DNA of 64,000 nucleotides, taken from positions 3,038,001 to 3,102,000 of the forward strand of contig NZ_CP042326.1 of the NCBI RefSeq assembly GCF_007904085.1. Direction: 5' to 3'. Positions 51,228 through 61,271 of the stretch are shown in pieces; within the stretch, counting starts at the first letter, position 1, and each line of letters begins with the position of its first letter. A model generated the notes under the pieces. That model ran no database searches. It worked only from the letters and a program-made list of their open reading frames with translations, and was not told where the DNA came from. This DNA is from Euhalothece natronophila Z-M001. GTDB taxonomy: Bacteria; Cyanobacteriota; Cyanobacteriia; Cyanobacteriales; Rubidibacteraceae. The translations under genes were made by a program, and so were the position numbers.

Positions 51228-53540
51228 ATGTCTAATTTCTCTCCCCAATCGCGAGAACAATCTTCTATTTTGTCTCGTCTCCGTGAACAGCTATCAGCCC
51301 CTCCGCCCAGTGATACCGAGGAATCCATCTCGTTAAGAGTCTTAGTGCAAGTGTTAGTGGCCATTGGGATTCTTGCCACAGATTTTGCAGGTGACACCAA
51401 CTATAGTTTATGGGCAATTCCCATTAGTTTGATTGGGGCATTTTGGAGTTGGAAACAAAGACATGAGCGGAATACCACGGCTAAATTCCTAATTGCAATT
51501 GGGATGTTAATTGCGCTGGCAGTATTTTTTAGGAATCTTGTCGGCAGTCTTAATGATACGCGATTAGTTTTAGCAGAACTACTCATTCAACTACAAGTAT
51601 TACATAGCTTTGATTTGCCTCGCCGTAAAAATCTTGGCTATTCCATGGTGATTGGTTTAATTTTACTAGGGGCAGCAGGAACTCTTTCCCAAACCATTGC
51701 GTTTGCCCCTTTACTGGTAGTTTTCCTAATTATTGGGTTACCTGTTCTCGTTTTAGATTATCGCTCCCGATTAGGCTTTGATCAATCCTCTGAAACTCAC
51801 TCTTCCCAGAAAAAACCTCTCTTTTCTAACTCAGCTTTACCCTTACGCCGTTTAACCCTCTTCTTTGCCTTAATTTTAAGTTTAGGGCTAGTGATTTTTG
51901 CTGTAATGCCTCGTTTTCCCAGTTACCAAATTCAAAACTTTCCCGTGAGTGGGGCAGAATCTTTAGAAGATGAGGGCTTTGATAATAATGATCGCGAGAT
52001 TTCTAGCTCTGGCTATGTGCGAGAAGGAGACAGTGATGATGATGATGGTGAAGGAAGTGGTAATGGCGAGGGAAGCCCAGTAGAAGGCGCAGGGGAAATG
52101 AGTCAAGACTTTTACTATGGCTTTAGCAATCAAATCAACCAAAACTTAAGGGGAGAATTAAATCCGCGGGTCGTTATGAGACTGCGATCGCAAGCAGATG
52201 GTTGGATTAAAATGCTTGCTTTTGATCACTATACTGGTGAAGGGTGGAAAATTGAAGAAGAAGAGCCTACGCGAGAAATTGATCGCCCCAGTTGGTCGTA
52301 TCGTTTTCGCCTCTCTACGCCTTCTACACAAGCGCAAACAGAACGAGTGGTGCAAACTTATACCGTAACCAACCAACTCCCCAATTTAATTCCAGCTTTA
52401 CCCAATGCCAGTGAAGTTTATTTCCCCACCCGTGAAATTGCCGTTGATCCTCACGGGAGTCTGCAATCTCCTGTACCATTAGGGGAAGGATTAACTTATA
52501 CCGTTGTCTCAAGAGTTCCTTATCGCGATCGCGCTCAATTAAGACAAGCTGGAGATAACTATCCAGAGTCCATTCGCGAGACTTATTTACAAGTTCCCTC
52601 AGAAATTGAAGACAGAATCCGCGAACACGGAGAAAGCCTCCTCGCAGAGTCTTCCCAACCCCTAGACGCAACTTATGAAAAAGTCTTATATTTAGCCCAA
52701 ACCCTCAAGCAAGGTTATCAGCTACAACCAGATATTCCCTTTTTAGAAGACGATCAAGACTTAGTAGAAACATTTTTATTTGATTGGGAAGGAGGCTATC
52801 CCGATCACTTTTCCAGCACCCTTACCATTATGTTGCGTTCTCTCGGGATTCCAGCGCGACTTGCCACAGGGTTTAGTACCGGTGAATTTAATCCCTTTAC
52901 GGGACTTTATGTCATTCGTAATACCGATGCCTTTGCCTTAACTGAAGTTTATTTCCCCAACTACGGCTGGCTTCCCTTTAATCCCATTCCTGGATATGAG
53001 GTAATTCCTCCCTCTGTAGAGCAATCAGAGACTTTTGGCGTTTTGCGTCAAATTTGGAATTGGGTAGCAGGCTGGCTTCCCACCCCTGTTGCTGGTTTTC
53101 TAAACTACCTCTGGACGCTTATTATTGGCTCTATTACGAGCTTTTTCCGCGCCCTCTGGGGATTTATCACCCAAGGCTGGGTAGGGGCAATTACAGGGCT
53201 AATTGGGCTATTTGTGGCAAGTTTTTTAAGCTGGCTTGGCTGGAAACAATTACAACGTTGGCGTTATCAACGCTGGCTATCTCAACTTCCTCCCGTGGCA
53301 GGACTATATCAGCAAATGTTACAAGCCTTAGAACAAGCAAATGTTTCTAAACAACCAGGGCAAACCCCCTTTGAATACTTACAAACTGCAACTGTTCAAT
53401 TAGAAAATGCTCAAGCTGAACTAGTAGAAGAAATTTCCCAAGCCTATGTTTCTTGGCGCTATGGGGGGTATGAGGTAAATTTAGATTATCTGCGGAATCG
53501 CTTAAAGCAATTAAAGCGAAGTCTAAAACGTCTCTCTTAA
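51228..53540 (+). CDS. TgpA-like membrane protein with degenerate transglutaminase domain
   Basis: 770 aa. N-terminal six-helix membrane region (DUF3488/TgpA, about 35-230), a long extracytoplasmic part with an acidic Gly/Ser/Asp loop (245-290), the transglutaminase-like domain (about 485-600), two C-terminal helices and a DUF4129-like tail. The domain aligns as GYPDHFSSTLTIMLRSLGIPAR with residue 525 Pro at the Cys position, Phe569 (DAFALTEV) at the His position and Asn585 (WLPFNPIPG) at the Asp position. All three catalytic residues are replaced, so it is not an active enzyme of this class. Confidence 0.85.
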   Translation: MSNFSPQSREQSSILSRLREQLSAPPPSDTEESISLRVLVQVLVAIGILATDFAGDTNYSLWAIPISLIGAFWSWKQRHERNTTAKFLIAIGMLIALAVFFRNLVGSLNDTRLVLAELLIQLQVLHSFDLPRRKNLGYSMVIGLILLGAAGTLSQTIAFAPLLVVFLIIGLPVLVLDYRSRLGFDQSSETHSSQKKPLFSNSALPLRRLTLFFALILSLGLVIFAVMPRFPSYQIQNFPVSGAESLEDEGFDNNDREISSSGYVREGDSDDDDGEGSGNGEGSPVEGAGEMSQDFYYGFSNQINQNLRGELNPRVVMRLRSQADGWIKMLAFDHYTGEGWKIEEEEPTREIDRPSWSYRFRLSTPSTQAQTERVVQTYTVTNQLPNLIPALPNASEVYFPTREIAVDPHGSLQSPVPLGEGLTYTVVSRVPYRDRAQLRQAGDNYPESIRETYLQVPSEIEDRIREHGESLLAESSQPLDATYEKVLYLAQTLKQGYQLQPDIPFLEDDQDLVETFLFDWEGGYPDHFSSTLTIMLRSLGIPARLATGFSTGEFNPFTGLYVIRNTDAFALTEVYFPNYGWLPFNPIPGYEVIPPSVEQSETFGVLRQIWNWVAGWLPTPVAGFLNYLWTLIIGSITSFFRALWGFITQGWVGAITGLIGLFVASFLSWLGWKQLQRWRYQRWLSQLPPVAGLYQQMLQALEQANVSKQPGQTPFEYLQTATVQLENAQAELVEEISQAYVSWRYGGYEVNLDYLRNRLKQLKRSLKRLS

Positions 53541-53628
53541 TTTTGAGCAAGTTTCGGGAGTAAGGATCTCAGCTTCCTCTTGATATTTCTCGTTATCAAT
53601 GAGATAATGACAATTTACGGTTAGTTTA

Positions 53629-53712
53629 GCGGAACTGGCGGAATTGGTAGACGCGCTAGATTCAGGTTCTAGTGTTCGTAAGAACTTCCGGGTTCAAGTC
53701 CCGGGTTCCGCA
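53629..53712 (+). tRNA. tRNA-Leu(CAG)
   Basis: 84 bases with a long variable arm, as in leucine tRNAs. Acceptor GCGGAAC/GTTCCGC, D arm with GGCGGAATTGGTAGACGC, anticodon stem CTAGA/TCTAG around TTCAGGT giving CAG, T arm CCGGG-TTCAAGT-CCCGG. CAG reads CUG. Confidence 0.95.
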
Positions 53713-53745
53713 CTTTTAGTTAGGGGTTGCTCATGAGCAAAAGTA

Positions 53746-54990
53746 ATGTTTTATCTAGGAATTGATTTTGGTACTTCTGGGGCAAGAGCGGTTGTTATTG
53801 ATGAAAATCAAACCATTCAAGCTCAATCAGACTATTCCTTTTCCAATAATGATCACCAAACTCAGCAATGGCGTAAAGCTTTATTTACCCTGATTAATGA
53901 TTTACCGATCGCGCTACGAGAAAATCTCTTAAAAATTGCTATCAATGGCACTTCCTCTACTGTTCTACTGTGTGATGAGATAGGAACGCCACTGACTGAA
54001 CCGCTATTATACTCCTACCGCACCTCACAGGAAATTATAAACCGCCTTACTCAAATTGCCCCTGCTGATCATGTGGTGCAAAGTGCCTCCTCTAGCTTTG
54101 CCAAACTCCTATATTGGGAGCAAGAAGGGATTATCTCCCAAGCCCATTATTTTCTTCATCAAGCAGACTGGCTTGCTTTTCTGCTTCATGGTCAACTCGG
54201 CATCAGCGACTATCATAATGCTCTAAAATTAGGCTACGATGTGGAGAATTTATGTTATCCGCCATGGCTAAAACAACATCCTAACTTCTCAATCTTACCG
54301 CAAGTTTTTTCCCCAGGAACTCCCATAGCTTCTATCACAAACGAGATGGCGGCGAGATTTAAAATTACTCCTCAATGCCAAATTTGTACGGGAACAACTG
54401 ACAGTATTGCCGCTTTTATCGCCAGTGGAGCTAATCAACTGGGAGAAGCCGTAACCTCTATTGGTTCCACTTTAGCCTTAAAACTCTTGAGTTCAAGCCC
54501 TGTGCAAGCATCAGAATATGGAATTTATAGCCATCGTTTTGGTAATTTCTGGTTAACTGGTGGCGCTTCCAATACAGGTGGTCAAGTTTTAAGGCAATTC
54601 TTTAGCGATAAACAATTGAAAGAGCTTTCTCTAAAAATTGACTATACCCAACCGACTAATTTAGATTACTATCCTTTATTAGAACCTGGGGAACGTTTTC
54701 CTATTAACAATCCTAACCAGTTACCCAAACTTTCACCGCGCCCTGATGATGATTTTAAATTCCTACAAGGCTTGCTAGAAAGTATTGCTCGCATTGAAAC
54801 TCAAGGCTATGAAAAATTACAGGAATTGGGCGCAACTCCACTCAGAAAAGTTTATACTGCAGGCGGTGGCGCAAAAAATGAAGTTTGGCAAAAAATTCGG
54901 GAACAATTCTTAAAAGTTCCAGTTAAGCCTTCTCCCAACACAGATGCAGCTTACGGTACGGCTATTTTAGCGCGATCAGGTCTTTCCTAG
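53746..54990 (+). CDS. FGGY-family sugar kinase (ribulokinase/xylulokinase type)
   Basis: 414 aa, shorter than classical xylulose kinases. MFYLGIDFGTSGARAVV is the phosphate-1 motif, TGTTDSIAAFIASGA and TSIGSTLALKLLS lie in the second half, and YTAGGGAKNEVWQKIREQF the adenosine motif. A cyanobacterial member of this group has been described as a D-ribulose kinase. It ends 27 bp before the group II intron. Confidence 0.85.
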   Translation: MFYLGIDFGTSGARAVVIDENQTIQAQSDYSFSNNDHQTQQWRKALFTLINDLPIALRENLLKIAINGTSSTVLLCDEIGTPLTEPLLYSYRTSQEIINRLTQIAPADHVVQSASSSFAKLLYWEQEGIISQAHYFLHQADWLAFLLHGQLGISDYHNALKLGYDVENLCYPPWLKQHPNFSILPQVFSPGTPIASITNEMAARFKITPQCQICTGTTDSIAAFIASGANQLGEAVTSIGSTLALKLLSSSPVQASEYGIYSHRFGNFWLTGGASNTGGQVLRQFFSDKQLKELSLKIDYTQPTNLDYYPLLEPGERFPINNPNQLPKLSPRPDDDFKFLQGLLESIARIETQGYEKLQELGATPLRKVYTAGGGAKNEVWQKIREQFLKVPVKPSPNTDAAYGTAILARSGLS

Positions 54991-55017
54991 ATAATATGGC
55001 TATCAAGTGGATCGGGA

Positions 55018-57614
55018 GTGCGATTCGTTCAGTCTAAACACACTCTTGTAGTGATGGGGACGACTGGCTTCTGGGGGGTAACCGATTAGGTAGAGTTCGC
55101 ACTTTAATCCCTCCCAGATGACAACTCTGTGACCTTACAGGTGAGAGTGACCAGTGTAGCAATAGCAAAGACCACTGGAAGGGGTAACTCCCATAACAAC
55201 TCAAGTCCTGTCGCCAAGGCACTTGGTTGAAAGCATATTCCCTACGGTAGCGACTAGCCATCAATCCGTAAAGCGGGAATAGAAGCGGAAAGAGGAAGGA
55301 TAGCCTGTGTCCCAGTCCCGTTAGCAAGTCTCTAAGGAGAACAAGGTCTAAGGATACGATTGAATCATCGTTACCGCTAACCAGAGAAATCAGGCTGACT
55401 ACTCTGGGAGTCCCAAAAAAAGGGCAATAGTTGGGGTGACAAGAGGATTCTCGTCTACTTGTCAGTGCCACCCATAAGCTCGGTGAGGAGTATCCCTCCT
55501 AAAGGAGACAAACCAAAGGTCACAGGGAACGAAGTAACTCCCTCGTTTACTCTCAACTCTGGTCGATGAGTGGAGTAGTCAGCTAAGACGCAACATCTAC
55601 TTTCATTTGGTAGGTAGCGGGGGAGAGAGATTGAGTCAGAAGCAAACGCTCTTTGTAACAGAAGAGATAAACTGACGGACTCACGGTTAGATGGATTGTA
55701 GAGGTACAAGTAAGAGTACATAAGTTATGAACACGGACACAAACCGATGTATTAAATGGGGCGACATCAATTGGCATAAGGTCGAGAGAGTCGTCTATAA
55801 GCTCCAAAAGCGCATCTACAAAGCGTCTCGTCGTGGAGATGTCAAAGCAGTTCGCAGACTCCAGAAATTGTTAAACAAGTCTTGGTCGGCTAAGGTATTA
55901 GCGGTGCGTAGAGTTACTCAGGATAATCAGGGCAAGAAGACGGCAGGAGTGGATGGGGTTAAATCCTTGTCCCCAGAAGCACGTATGAAGCTCGTAAATA
56001 ATCTGAAACTGGGTTCAAAGGTCAAACCAACTCGAAGGGTGAGGATTCCCAAGCCTAACGGGGAGGAAAGACCTTTGGGAATACCTACCATGTATGACCG
56101 TGCGCTTCAAGCGTTAGTAAAATTAGCCTTAGAACCTGAATGGGAGGCGGTCTTTGAACCAAATTCCTACGGGTTCCGAGCAGGACGTTCAGCCCATGAT
56201 GCCATTGAAGCAATTTTCGACGCTATTCGGTTCAAACCCAAATACGTGCTTGATGCGGATATATCCAAATGTTTCGACCGTATTAACCACGAAAGACTTC
56301 TGAATAAATTAAATACCTTCCCCACGTTTCGGAGGCAAATCCGAGCGTGGCTCAAGTCAGGGGTAATGGAAGGCAAGAAGTTTTCACCAACGTCTGAGGG
56401 TACGCCACAGGGTGGGGTCGTATCTCCGCTATTGGCTAATATCGCCCTCCACGGTATGGAAAACGAGATTAAATCTATTGCTGGCAGTTTCGATATGAAG
56501 CGTCCGAATGGATATCAATTACCATTAAGGGATAAGAAAGACTCTGTTAGTATAGTCCGATATGCGGATGATTTCGTAATCTTACATAAAGACCTAGCCG
56601 TTGTCCAAAGATGTAAAGAGGTTATCACAGGATGGTTGACAGACATGGGCTTAGAGTTGAAACCGAGCAAAACCAGAATCGCCCACACCCTTGAAAATTA
56701 CGAAAACGAAAAAGCAGGATTTAACTTCTTAGGCTTTAATATCCGCCAATACAAGGTGGGTAAATATACATCAGGAAGGGATTCAAAAGGTCAGATTCTG
56801 GGATTCAAAACGCTCATCACCCCTAGTAAGGAGAGTCAGGAAAGACACTACCGAAGAATTTGTGAGGTGATAGATAAGTATAAGGGACAGTCACAGGCTG
56901 TTCTGATTACTAGACTTAATCCCATAATCAGAGGTTGGTGTAATTACTTCTCTACGAAAGTCAGTCAAAAGGTCTTTTCGAGACTAGACTACCTGACTTT
57001 CTGGAAACTATTTAAGTGGGGTATTAAACGTCATCGAAACAAAGGAAGAAAATGGATAAAGTCCAAATACTTCCGAACGATAGGTGGCGATAAATGGACA
57101 TTTGCTACTACTCCTCGTGAAGGGTCGAATCCTATAGTGTTGATGAAGCACTCACAGACAGCAATCGTCCGCCATGTCAAAGTTAAGGGAGATAAAAGCC
57201 CCTATGACGGCGACTTAATCTATTGGAGTTCAAGAATGGGCAAACACCCTGAGATGCCAAAGCTAACGGCATCGTTGCTCAAAAAGCAGAAAGGGAAATG
57301 CGCTCACTGCGGATTGTTTTTCCGAGATGGAGATTTATTAGAGGTTGACCATATCGTTCCCCGCTCAAAAGGTGGTAAGAACGAGTACAAGAATTATCAA
57401 CTACTCCATCGACATTGCCACGATGAAAAGACCAGAACGGATGGGAGTTACGACCGCGTGGCTACCATCATCCCAAAGGATTACCGATGGGAGAACGATA
57501 TGCTGGTGACGTGCTGATGACAACAGCCGTTTAACTGAGGAGCGGTATGAGGTGAAAGTCTCACGTACCGTTTTGAAGAGCAGTGGAGGGGGTGACCTCT
57601 TCACTGACTTTAAT
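55018..57614 (+). mobile_element. Group II intron, complete, encoding an RT-maturase-HNH protein
   Basis: The 5' end is GTGCGATTCG, the usual GUGYG start. Domain I runs through 55018-55700, the ORF lies in domain IV, and domain V is GAGCGGTATGAGG-TGAAA-GTCTCACGTACCGTT at 57539-57575, followed by the domain VI helix and the 3' end near 57614 (exact base uncertain by one or two). It has inserted between the sugar kinase and pyk, in the convergent spacer; no gene is broken. Confidence 0.9.
55727..57517 (+). CDS. ltrA: Group II intron-encoded protein (RT/maturase/HNH)
   Basis: 596 aa. Reverse transcriptase blocks 1-7 at about 70-330 with GIPTMYDRALQALV, SYGFRAGRSAHDAI, the active site RYADDF (279-282) and GTPQGGVVSPLLANI; maturase domain X at about 340-440 (LNPIIRGWCNYF); C-terminal HNH endonuclease with CAHCG, LEVDHIVPRSKGG and the second Cys/His set HCH. 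It helps the intron splice, cuts the target and primes reverse transcription. Complete and without stops. Inside domain IV of the intron. Confidence 0.95.
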   Translation: MNTDTNRCIKWGDINWHKVERVVYKLQKRIYKASRRGDVKAVRRLQKLLNKSWSAKVLAVRRVTQDNQGKKTAGVDGVKSLSPEARMKLVNNLKLGSKVKPTRRVRIPKPNGEERPLGIPTMYDRALQALVKLALEPEWEAVFEPNSYGFRAGRSAHDAIEAIFDAIRFKPKYVLDADISKCFDRINHERLLNKLNTFPTFRRQIRAWLKSGVMEGKKFSPTSEGTPQGGVVSPLLANIALHGMENEIKSIAGSFDMKRPNGYQLPLRDKKDSVSIVRYADDFVILHKDLAVVQRCKEVITGWLTDMGLELKPSKTRIAHTLENYENEKAGFNFLGFNIRQYKVGKYTSGRDSKGQILGFKTLITPSKESQERHYRRICEVIDKYKGQSQAVLITRLNPIIRGWCNYFSTKVSQKVFSRLDYLTFWKLFKWGIKRHRNKGRKWIKSKYFRTIGGDKWTFATTPREGSNPIVLMKHSQTAIVRHVKVKGDKSPYDGDLIYWSSRMGKHPEMPKLTASLLKKQKGKCAHCGLFFRDGDLLEVDHIVPRSKGGKNEYKNYQLLHRHCHDEKTRTDGSYDRVATIIPKDYRWENDMLVTC

Positions 57615-57677
57615 TGTGACCGATGGAGGCGCGATCGCGTTTAACAAATTTGCCCCAGCCATATCGCACCACAGGAA

Positions 57678-59483
57678 TCAGGAAGGTAGAGAAATTTCGG
57701 TTCCAGCCCCTTCATTAAAATGCCCTCCTGCAGGTACTGATCCCGAAAATACCAAGCCTCGTTGAGCATCTAAACTTAAAATGGCTCCCTCTCGAATAGT
57801 ATCTGTTGCTCCTTCAAAACCAACAATCACAGGAATCCCTAAACGTAATCCAATCACCGCAGCATGACTGGTAAGACTTCCCTCTTCAGTGATAATGCCC
57901 GTTGCCTTACGAATCGCCTCCACATACTCGGCATCGGTATAGGGAACCACTAAAATCTCCCCAGGGCGGAAATTTCCCACCTCCTGTGCACTTTTCGCAA
58001 TCCGGGCGCGACCACTCACTGTTCCATGACCAATTCCTACGCCACGCCCTAAAACTGCAGTTACTACTTCTACTTTAATTAAATCAGTAGAACCAGCAAC
58101 CCCTTGTAACGTGCCAGCAGTCATCACCACTAAATCTCCTTCTGAGAGTAACCCTTTCTCTTGGGCAACATTTAACGCCGCCTTAAAAGTTTGCCCTGTG
58201 GAAGGTAAATCAAGCACCAATAAGGGATTAACTCCCCACACCAGTTGTAACTGCCGAGCTACATCCACATGAGGTGTAACTGCTAAAATTGGCGTTTGCG
58301 GACGAAATTTTGAGACATTTCTTGCGGTTGCCCCAGTTTTAGTTAAGGTCATAATTGCTGAGGCATTCAACTGACCAGAAATCTGGCTCACTGCACTAGA
58401 GATAGCATTGGGAATGGTGCTAGTGGTGTCTAGATTCTCAGAGGGGGTGGGCTCTTCCCTTTCCATGCGACTGGCAATGCGCGCCATCGTTGCCACTGCT
58501 TCTACAGGATATTTCCCTACCGCAGTTTCATTAGATAACATCACAGCATCAGTGCCGTCTAGAATTGCATTTGCCACATCAGAAACTTCAGCGCGAGTAG
58601 GGCGAGGATTATACGCCATACTATCTAACATTTGAGTGGCAGTAATAATCGGAATCCCTAATCGGTTAGCAGTGACAATTAATTGTTTCTGTAAAACGGG
58701 AACATCCTCAGCAGGCAACTCTACCCCTAAATCTCCCCTTGCCACCATTACCCCATCACACAGAGATAACACTGCCTCCATTTGTTCAATAGCTTCGTGC
58801 TTTTCTATTTTGGCAATGACCGGAACTGATTTTCCTGCACTAGAAATAATTTCCTTGATTTCTAAAATGTCTTGGGGGTTACGAACGAAACTTAGGGCGA
58901 TCCAATCAACTCCTTGATCTAACCCAAACATTAGATCATGACGATCTTTATCGGTTAATGCTCGAACTGAGAGATAAACTCCTGGAAAATTCACCCCTTT
59001 ATTATTAGAAAGAACGCCCCCAAAAACAACCCGACCATGAACTTCTTGTTTTTCAGGGTAAACAGCTTCTACTTTCATTTCTACTCGACCATCATCAAGG
59101 AGAATTGTTGCCCCTACAGGAACTTCATCAGCTAATAGATCATAGCTAACATAACTTTTTTCTTTAGTGCCAGTTATGGGATAACTGGTCAAAATAAACG
59201 GATCGCCTTTTTCGAGAGTAATTGAGCCATTCTCAAATTGACCAAGGCGAATTTTAGGGCCTTGTAAATCTTGTAAAATTGCTACTGGCTGATTAAGTTC
59301 AAAGGCAGTTTGGCGAATTAGCTGAATACTGCGCTGGTGATCTTCTTGTGTTCCATGAGAAAAGTTTAATCGCAGTGTTGTTGCACCGGCTTTGATTAAA
59401 TCACGGAGAACATCAGGCTTTAAGGTTGCAGGGCCAACTGTGGCAACAATTTTGGTTCGACGGGATAGATTTTGCAGTTCCAT
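57678..59483 (-). CDS. pyk: Pyruvate kinase
   Basis: 601 aa from ATG 59483 (MELQNLSRRTKIVATVGPAT); the frame extends 12 codons upstream but the core begins at once here. Signatures: NFSHGTQEDHQ, ALSFVRNPQD, VIAKIEKHEAIEQM and MVARGDLGVELPAEDVPVLQK. After the barrel and C-terminal domain comes an extra PEP-utiliser mobile-type domain with TEEGSLTSHAAVIGLRLGIPVIVG (about 540-600), usual in cyanobacterial and Bacillus enzymes. It makes pyruvate and ATP from PEP. The 3' end lies 63 bp from the intron. Confidence 0.96.
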   Translation of the reverse strand: MELQNLSRRTKIVATVGPATLKPDVLRDLIKAGATTLRLNFSHGTQEDHQRSIQLIRQTAFELNQPVAILQDLQGPKIRLGQFENGSITLEKGDPFILTSYPITGTKEKSYVSYDLLADEVPVGATILLDDGRVEMKVEAVYPEKQEVHGRVVFGGVLSNNKGVNFPGVYLSVRALTDKDRHDLMFGLDQGVDWIALSFVRNPQDILEIKEIISSAGKSVPVIAKIEKHEAIEQMEAVLSLCDGVMVARGDLGVELPAEDVPVLQKQLIVTANRLGIPIITATQMLDSMAYNPRPTRAEVSDVANAILDGTDAVMLSNETAVGKYPVEAVATMARIASRMEREEPTPSENLDTTSTIPNAISSAVSQISGQLNASAIMTLTKTGATARNVSKFRPQTPILAVTPHVDVARQLQLVWGVNPLLVLDLPSTGQTFKAALNVAQEKGLLSEGDLVVMTAGTLQGVAGSTDLIKVEVVTAVLGRGVGIGHGTVSGRARIAKSAQEVGNFRPGEILVVPYTDAEYVEAIRKATGIITEEGSLTSHAAVIGLRLGIPVIVGFEGATDTIREGAILSLDAQRGLVFSGSVPAGGHFNEGAGTEISLPS

Positions 59484-59650
59484 AGATATTCTCAACAAGC
59501 ACGCTTGAGGAAGCCACAAAAGTGGGTAAACAACAGTTTTTGCTATCTTCTCATAAATTCGGTGCTTAGCAAGTAGCGGGATGGGAGAAACTACAAAGAT
59601 TTTACCCGAACTCTATCCCGCTTTAAAAAATTTGATTGTTTGGAGATAGT

Positions 59651-59866
59651 CTAACCAAAAAGGGTTTCCAAATAAACCTGAGCGCAACTGCGATAGGTTT
59701 GCGAACTTTGTTTCACCTTATTTTGACTATTTTGGAGCAAAAAGAGGGATAAAGCAGCGGCTAACAGACGATCTTGATCCCAATTCGGATTTTCTGCCAG
59801 GTAGGTTTGTAAGGACTCGTGAAGTTCTTGGGGAATTTTGGCGGAAAGACTAACATTTGTATTCAC
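59651..59866 (-). CDS. DUF2811 family small protein
   Basis: 71 aa. SLSAKIPQELHESLQTYLAENPNWDQDRLLAAALSLFLLQN is the family core: a short strand and two helices, like a ribbon-helix-helix DNA-binding protein in outline. Widespread in cyanobacteria; function unknown. Confidence 0.8.
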   Translation of the reverse strand: MNTNVSLSAKIPQELHESLQTYLAENPNWDQDRLLAAALSLFLLQNSQNKVKQSSQTYRSCAQVYLETLFG

Positions 59867-60192
59867 AGCGACCCTCCAATGGTACTTAGCTGTTGTTTAT
59901 GATACTAGGCGATTCAATATTGACCCAGTCGCTCTATTGTCGTCTATTAGGGGGGCAACTTGTCAATGCTGAGAAATATTACGCTGTTTACTTGTTGAAA
60001 TAAAAGGAAACGGAAAAATGGGGGATGCAGATGATTATTTGTCATAATACTTAATAAAAACTCAGTGTGTACCCAGCGTTTTGTTCCCCCGTTAAAATGA
60101 AGTGAGGGTTTTTCTCGCCTTGGATGAGAAGGTTCTCAGCAAAGGAAAATAGAGAACTAAAATAAGAATTGCAAATCTATTTTGATTTTGGA
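59867..60192. other. Intergenic spacer without recognised features
   Basis: 326 bp between divergent genes. No open frame, tRNA, hairpin terminator or repeat stands out. It must hold the promoters of both neighbours. Confidence 0.6.
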
Positions 60193-61263
60193 ATGTTTGA
60201 GGAAATTGCCAGCGCGATCGCGCAACAAGACTACAATACTGCTCATCAACTCCTAAATACCCTCAAACAAAAATATCGGGATCACCCTTGGTTACTATTT
60301 TACACGGCACAAATTGAGCAAGCCAACGGAAACATTGAAACCGCTAGAAATACCTATATTTCAGTGCTTCAAAGCAGTAGCAATCGGAAACTACTGTGGC
60401 AAGCCCGAGAAGCCCTCCGTCACCTCGAAAGCAGTCCAAGGCAACAGCAGAACTACCAAAGCCAAGAAGCCCTCGGGGAAGACGAGTTAGCGGTTTTTGT
60501 GTTAAGCGCTGTTCCCACCGAGGAAAAGAAAGTAGCTGCCCAAACTCTTGCTACCACCTTTCAAATAGATCCCTATAATGCCCGCTTACAACTTCCTAGT
60601 CGAGGATGGCGACTCTTTCGGAGTGGGGGAAGGCAAGAACTCCTCCATTACAGTAAAGTGTTACAAGAAGCCAATATTCCCTGTTTTTATCTTCCCCTTG
60701 ATACTCTAGAGAGTCTTTATGTTTTTCAAGTACAATACCTTCGTTGTGAAGGAGAGACGGTAACTGCTCGTTGTTCTCTCAGTAATGGTCAAGAGGGGAG
60801 TTTAACGTTTCCATGGTCAGAAATTAGCGCGAAAGTTACAGGGCGAGTTCCCATTTTTGAAGAAATTCTTACTAAAAATAATCGGGGAAAAAAACAACGA
60901 AAAACCGAAATTTTAGATTATGTCCAGCTTTATGATCTCCATCTGCCAAAACGACGAGCAATTCTTCGCTTGTGTGATCAAAAATATCAATTTCAACACA
61001 GTTTCCCGTTAACAGAACAGATTCAGAAAGGGGAAACTTTACGTCGCAATTGGTTACAGTTATTACAGTATTTAGAAGAACAATTACCTAATGTTATTAC
61101 TTGGAAAGAGTTTACGATATTTGGTGAAAGCGCGATCGCGTTTCCTCAATTACTCAGTGGAATTTCTCCAAAAATTAATTTACAACGACGCTATGAAACC
61201 GTTTGGGATGCGGCTTTCCATCTCTATAGTAGTTTAGTCTTTTATCAAGCTGAATCCTCCTGA
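60193..61263 (+). CDS. Conserved cyanobacterial TPR-like protein
   Basis: 356 aa from ATG 60193 (MFEEIASAIAQQDYN); an in-frame TTG eight codons earlier is possible. Residues 1-90 are TPR-like helices (HPWLLFYTAQIEQANGNIETARNTY). The middle (130-200) has AVFVLSAVPTEEKKVAAQTLATTF and the rest is alpha/beta of no known family. It is followed by the DEAH helicase gene after 8 bp; the pair looks like a conserved operon. Confidence 0.7.
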   Translation: MFEEIASAIAQQDYNTAHQLLNTLKQKYRDHPWLLFYTAQIEQANGNIETARNTYISVLQSSSNRKLLWQAREALRHLESSPRQQQNYQSQEALGEDELAVFVLSAVPTEEKKVAAQTLATTFQIDPYNARLQLPSRGWRLFRSGGRQELLHYSKVLQEANIPCFYLPLDTLESLYVFQVQYLRCEGETVTARCSLSNGQEGSLTFPWSEISAKVTGRVPIFEEILTKNNRGKKQRKTEILDYVQLYDLHLPKRRAILRLCDQKYQFQHSFPLTEQIQKGETLRRNWLQLLQYLEEQLPNVITWKEFTIFGESAIAFPQLLSGISPKINLQRRYETVWDAAFHLYSSLVFYQAESS

Positions 61264-61271
61264 TAATAATT

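Noticed and set aside
55034-55721. Antisense open frames in the 5' part of the intron
   Set aside because: This stretch is structured intron RNA (domain I); the peptides have no features of proteins, and the second intron copy has disrupted versions.
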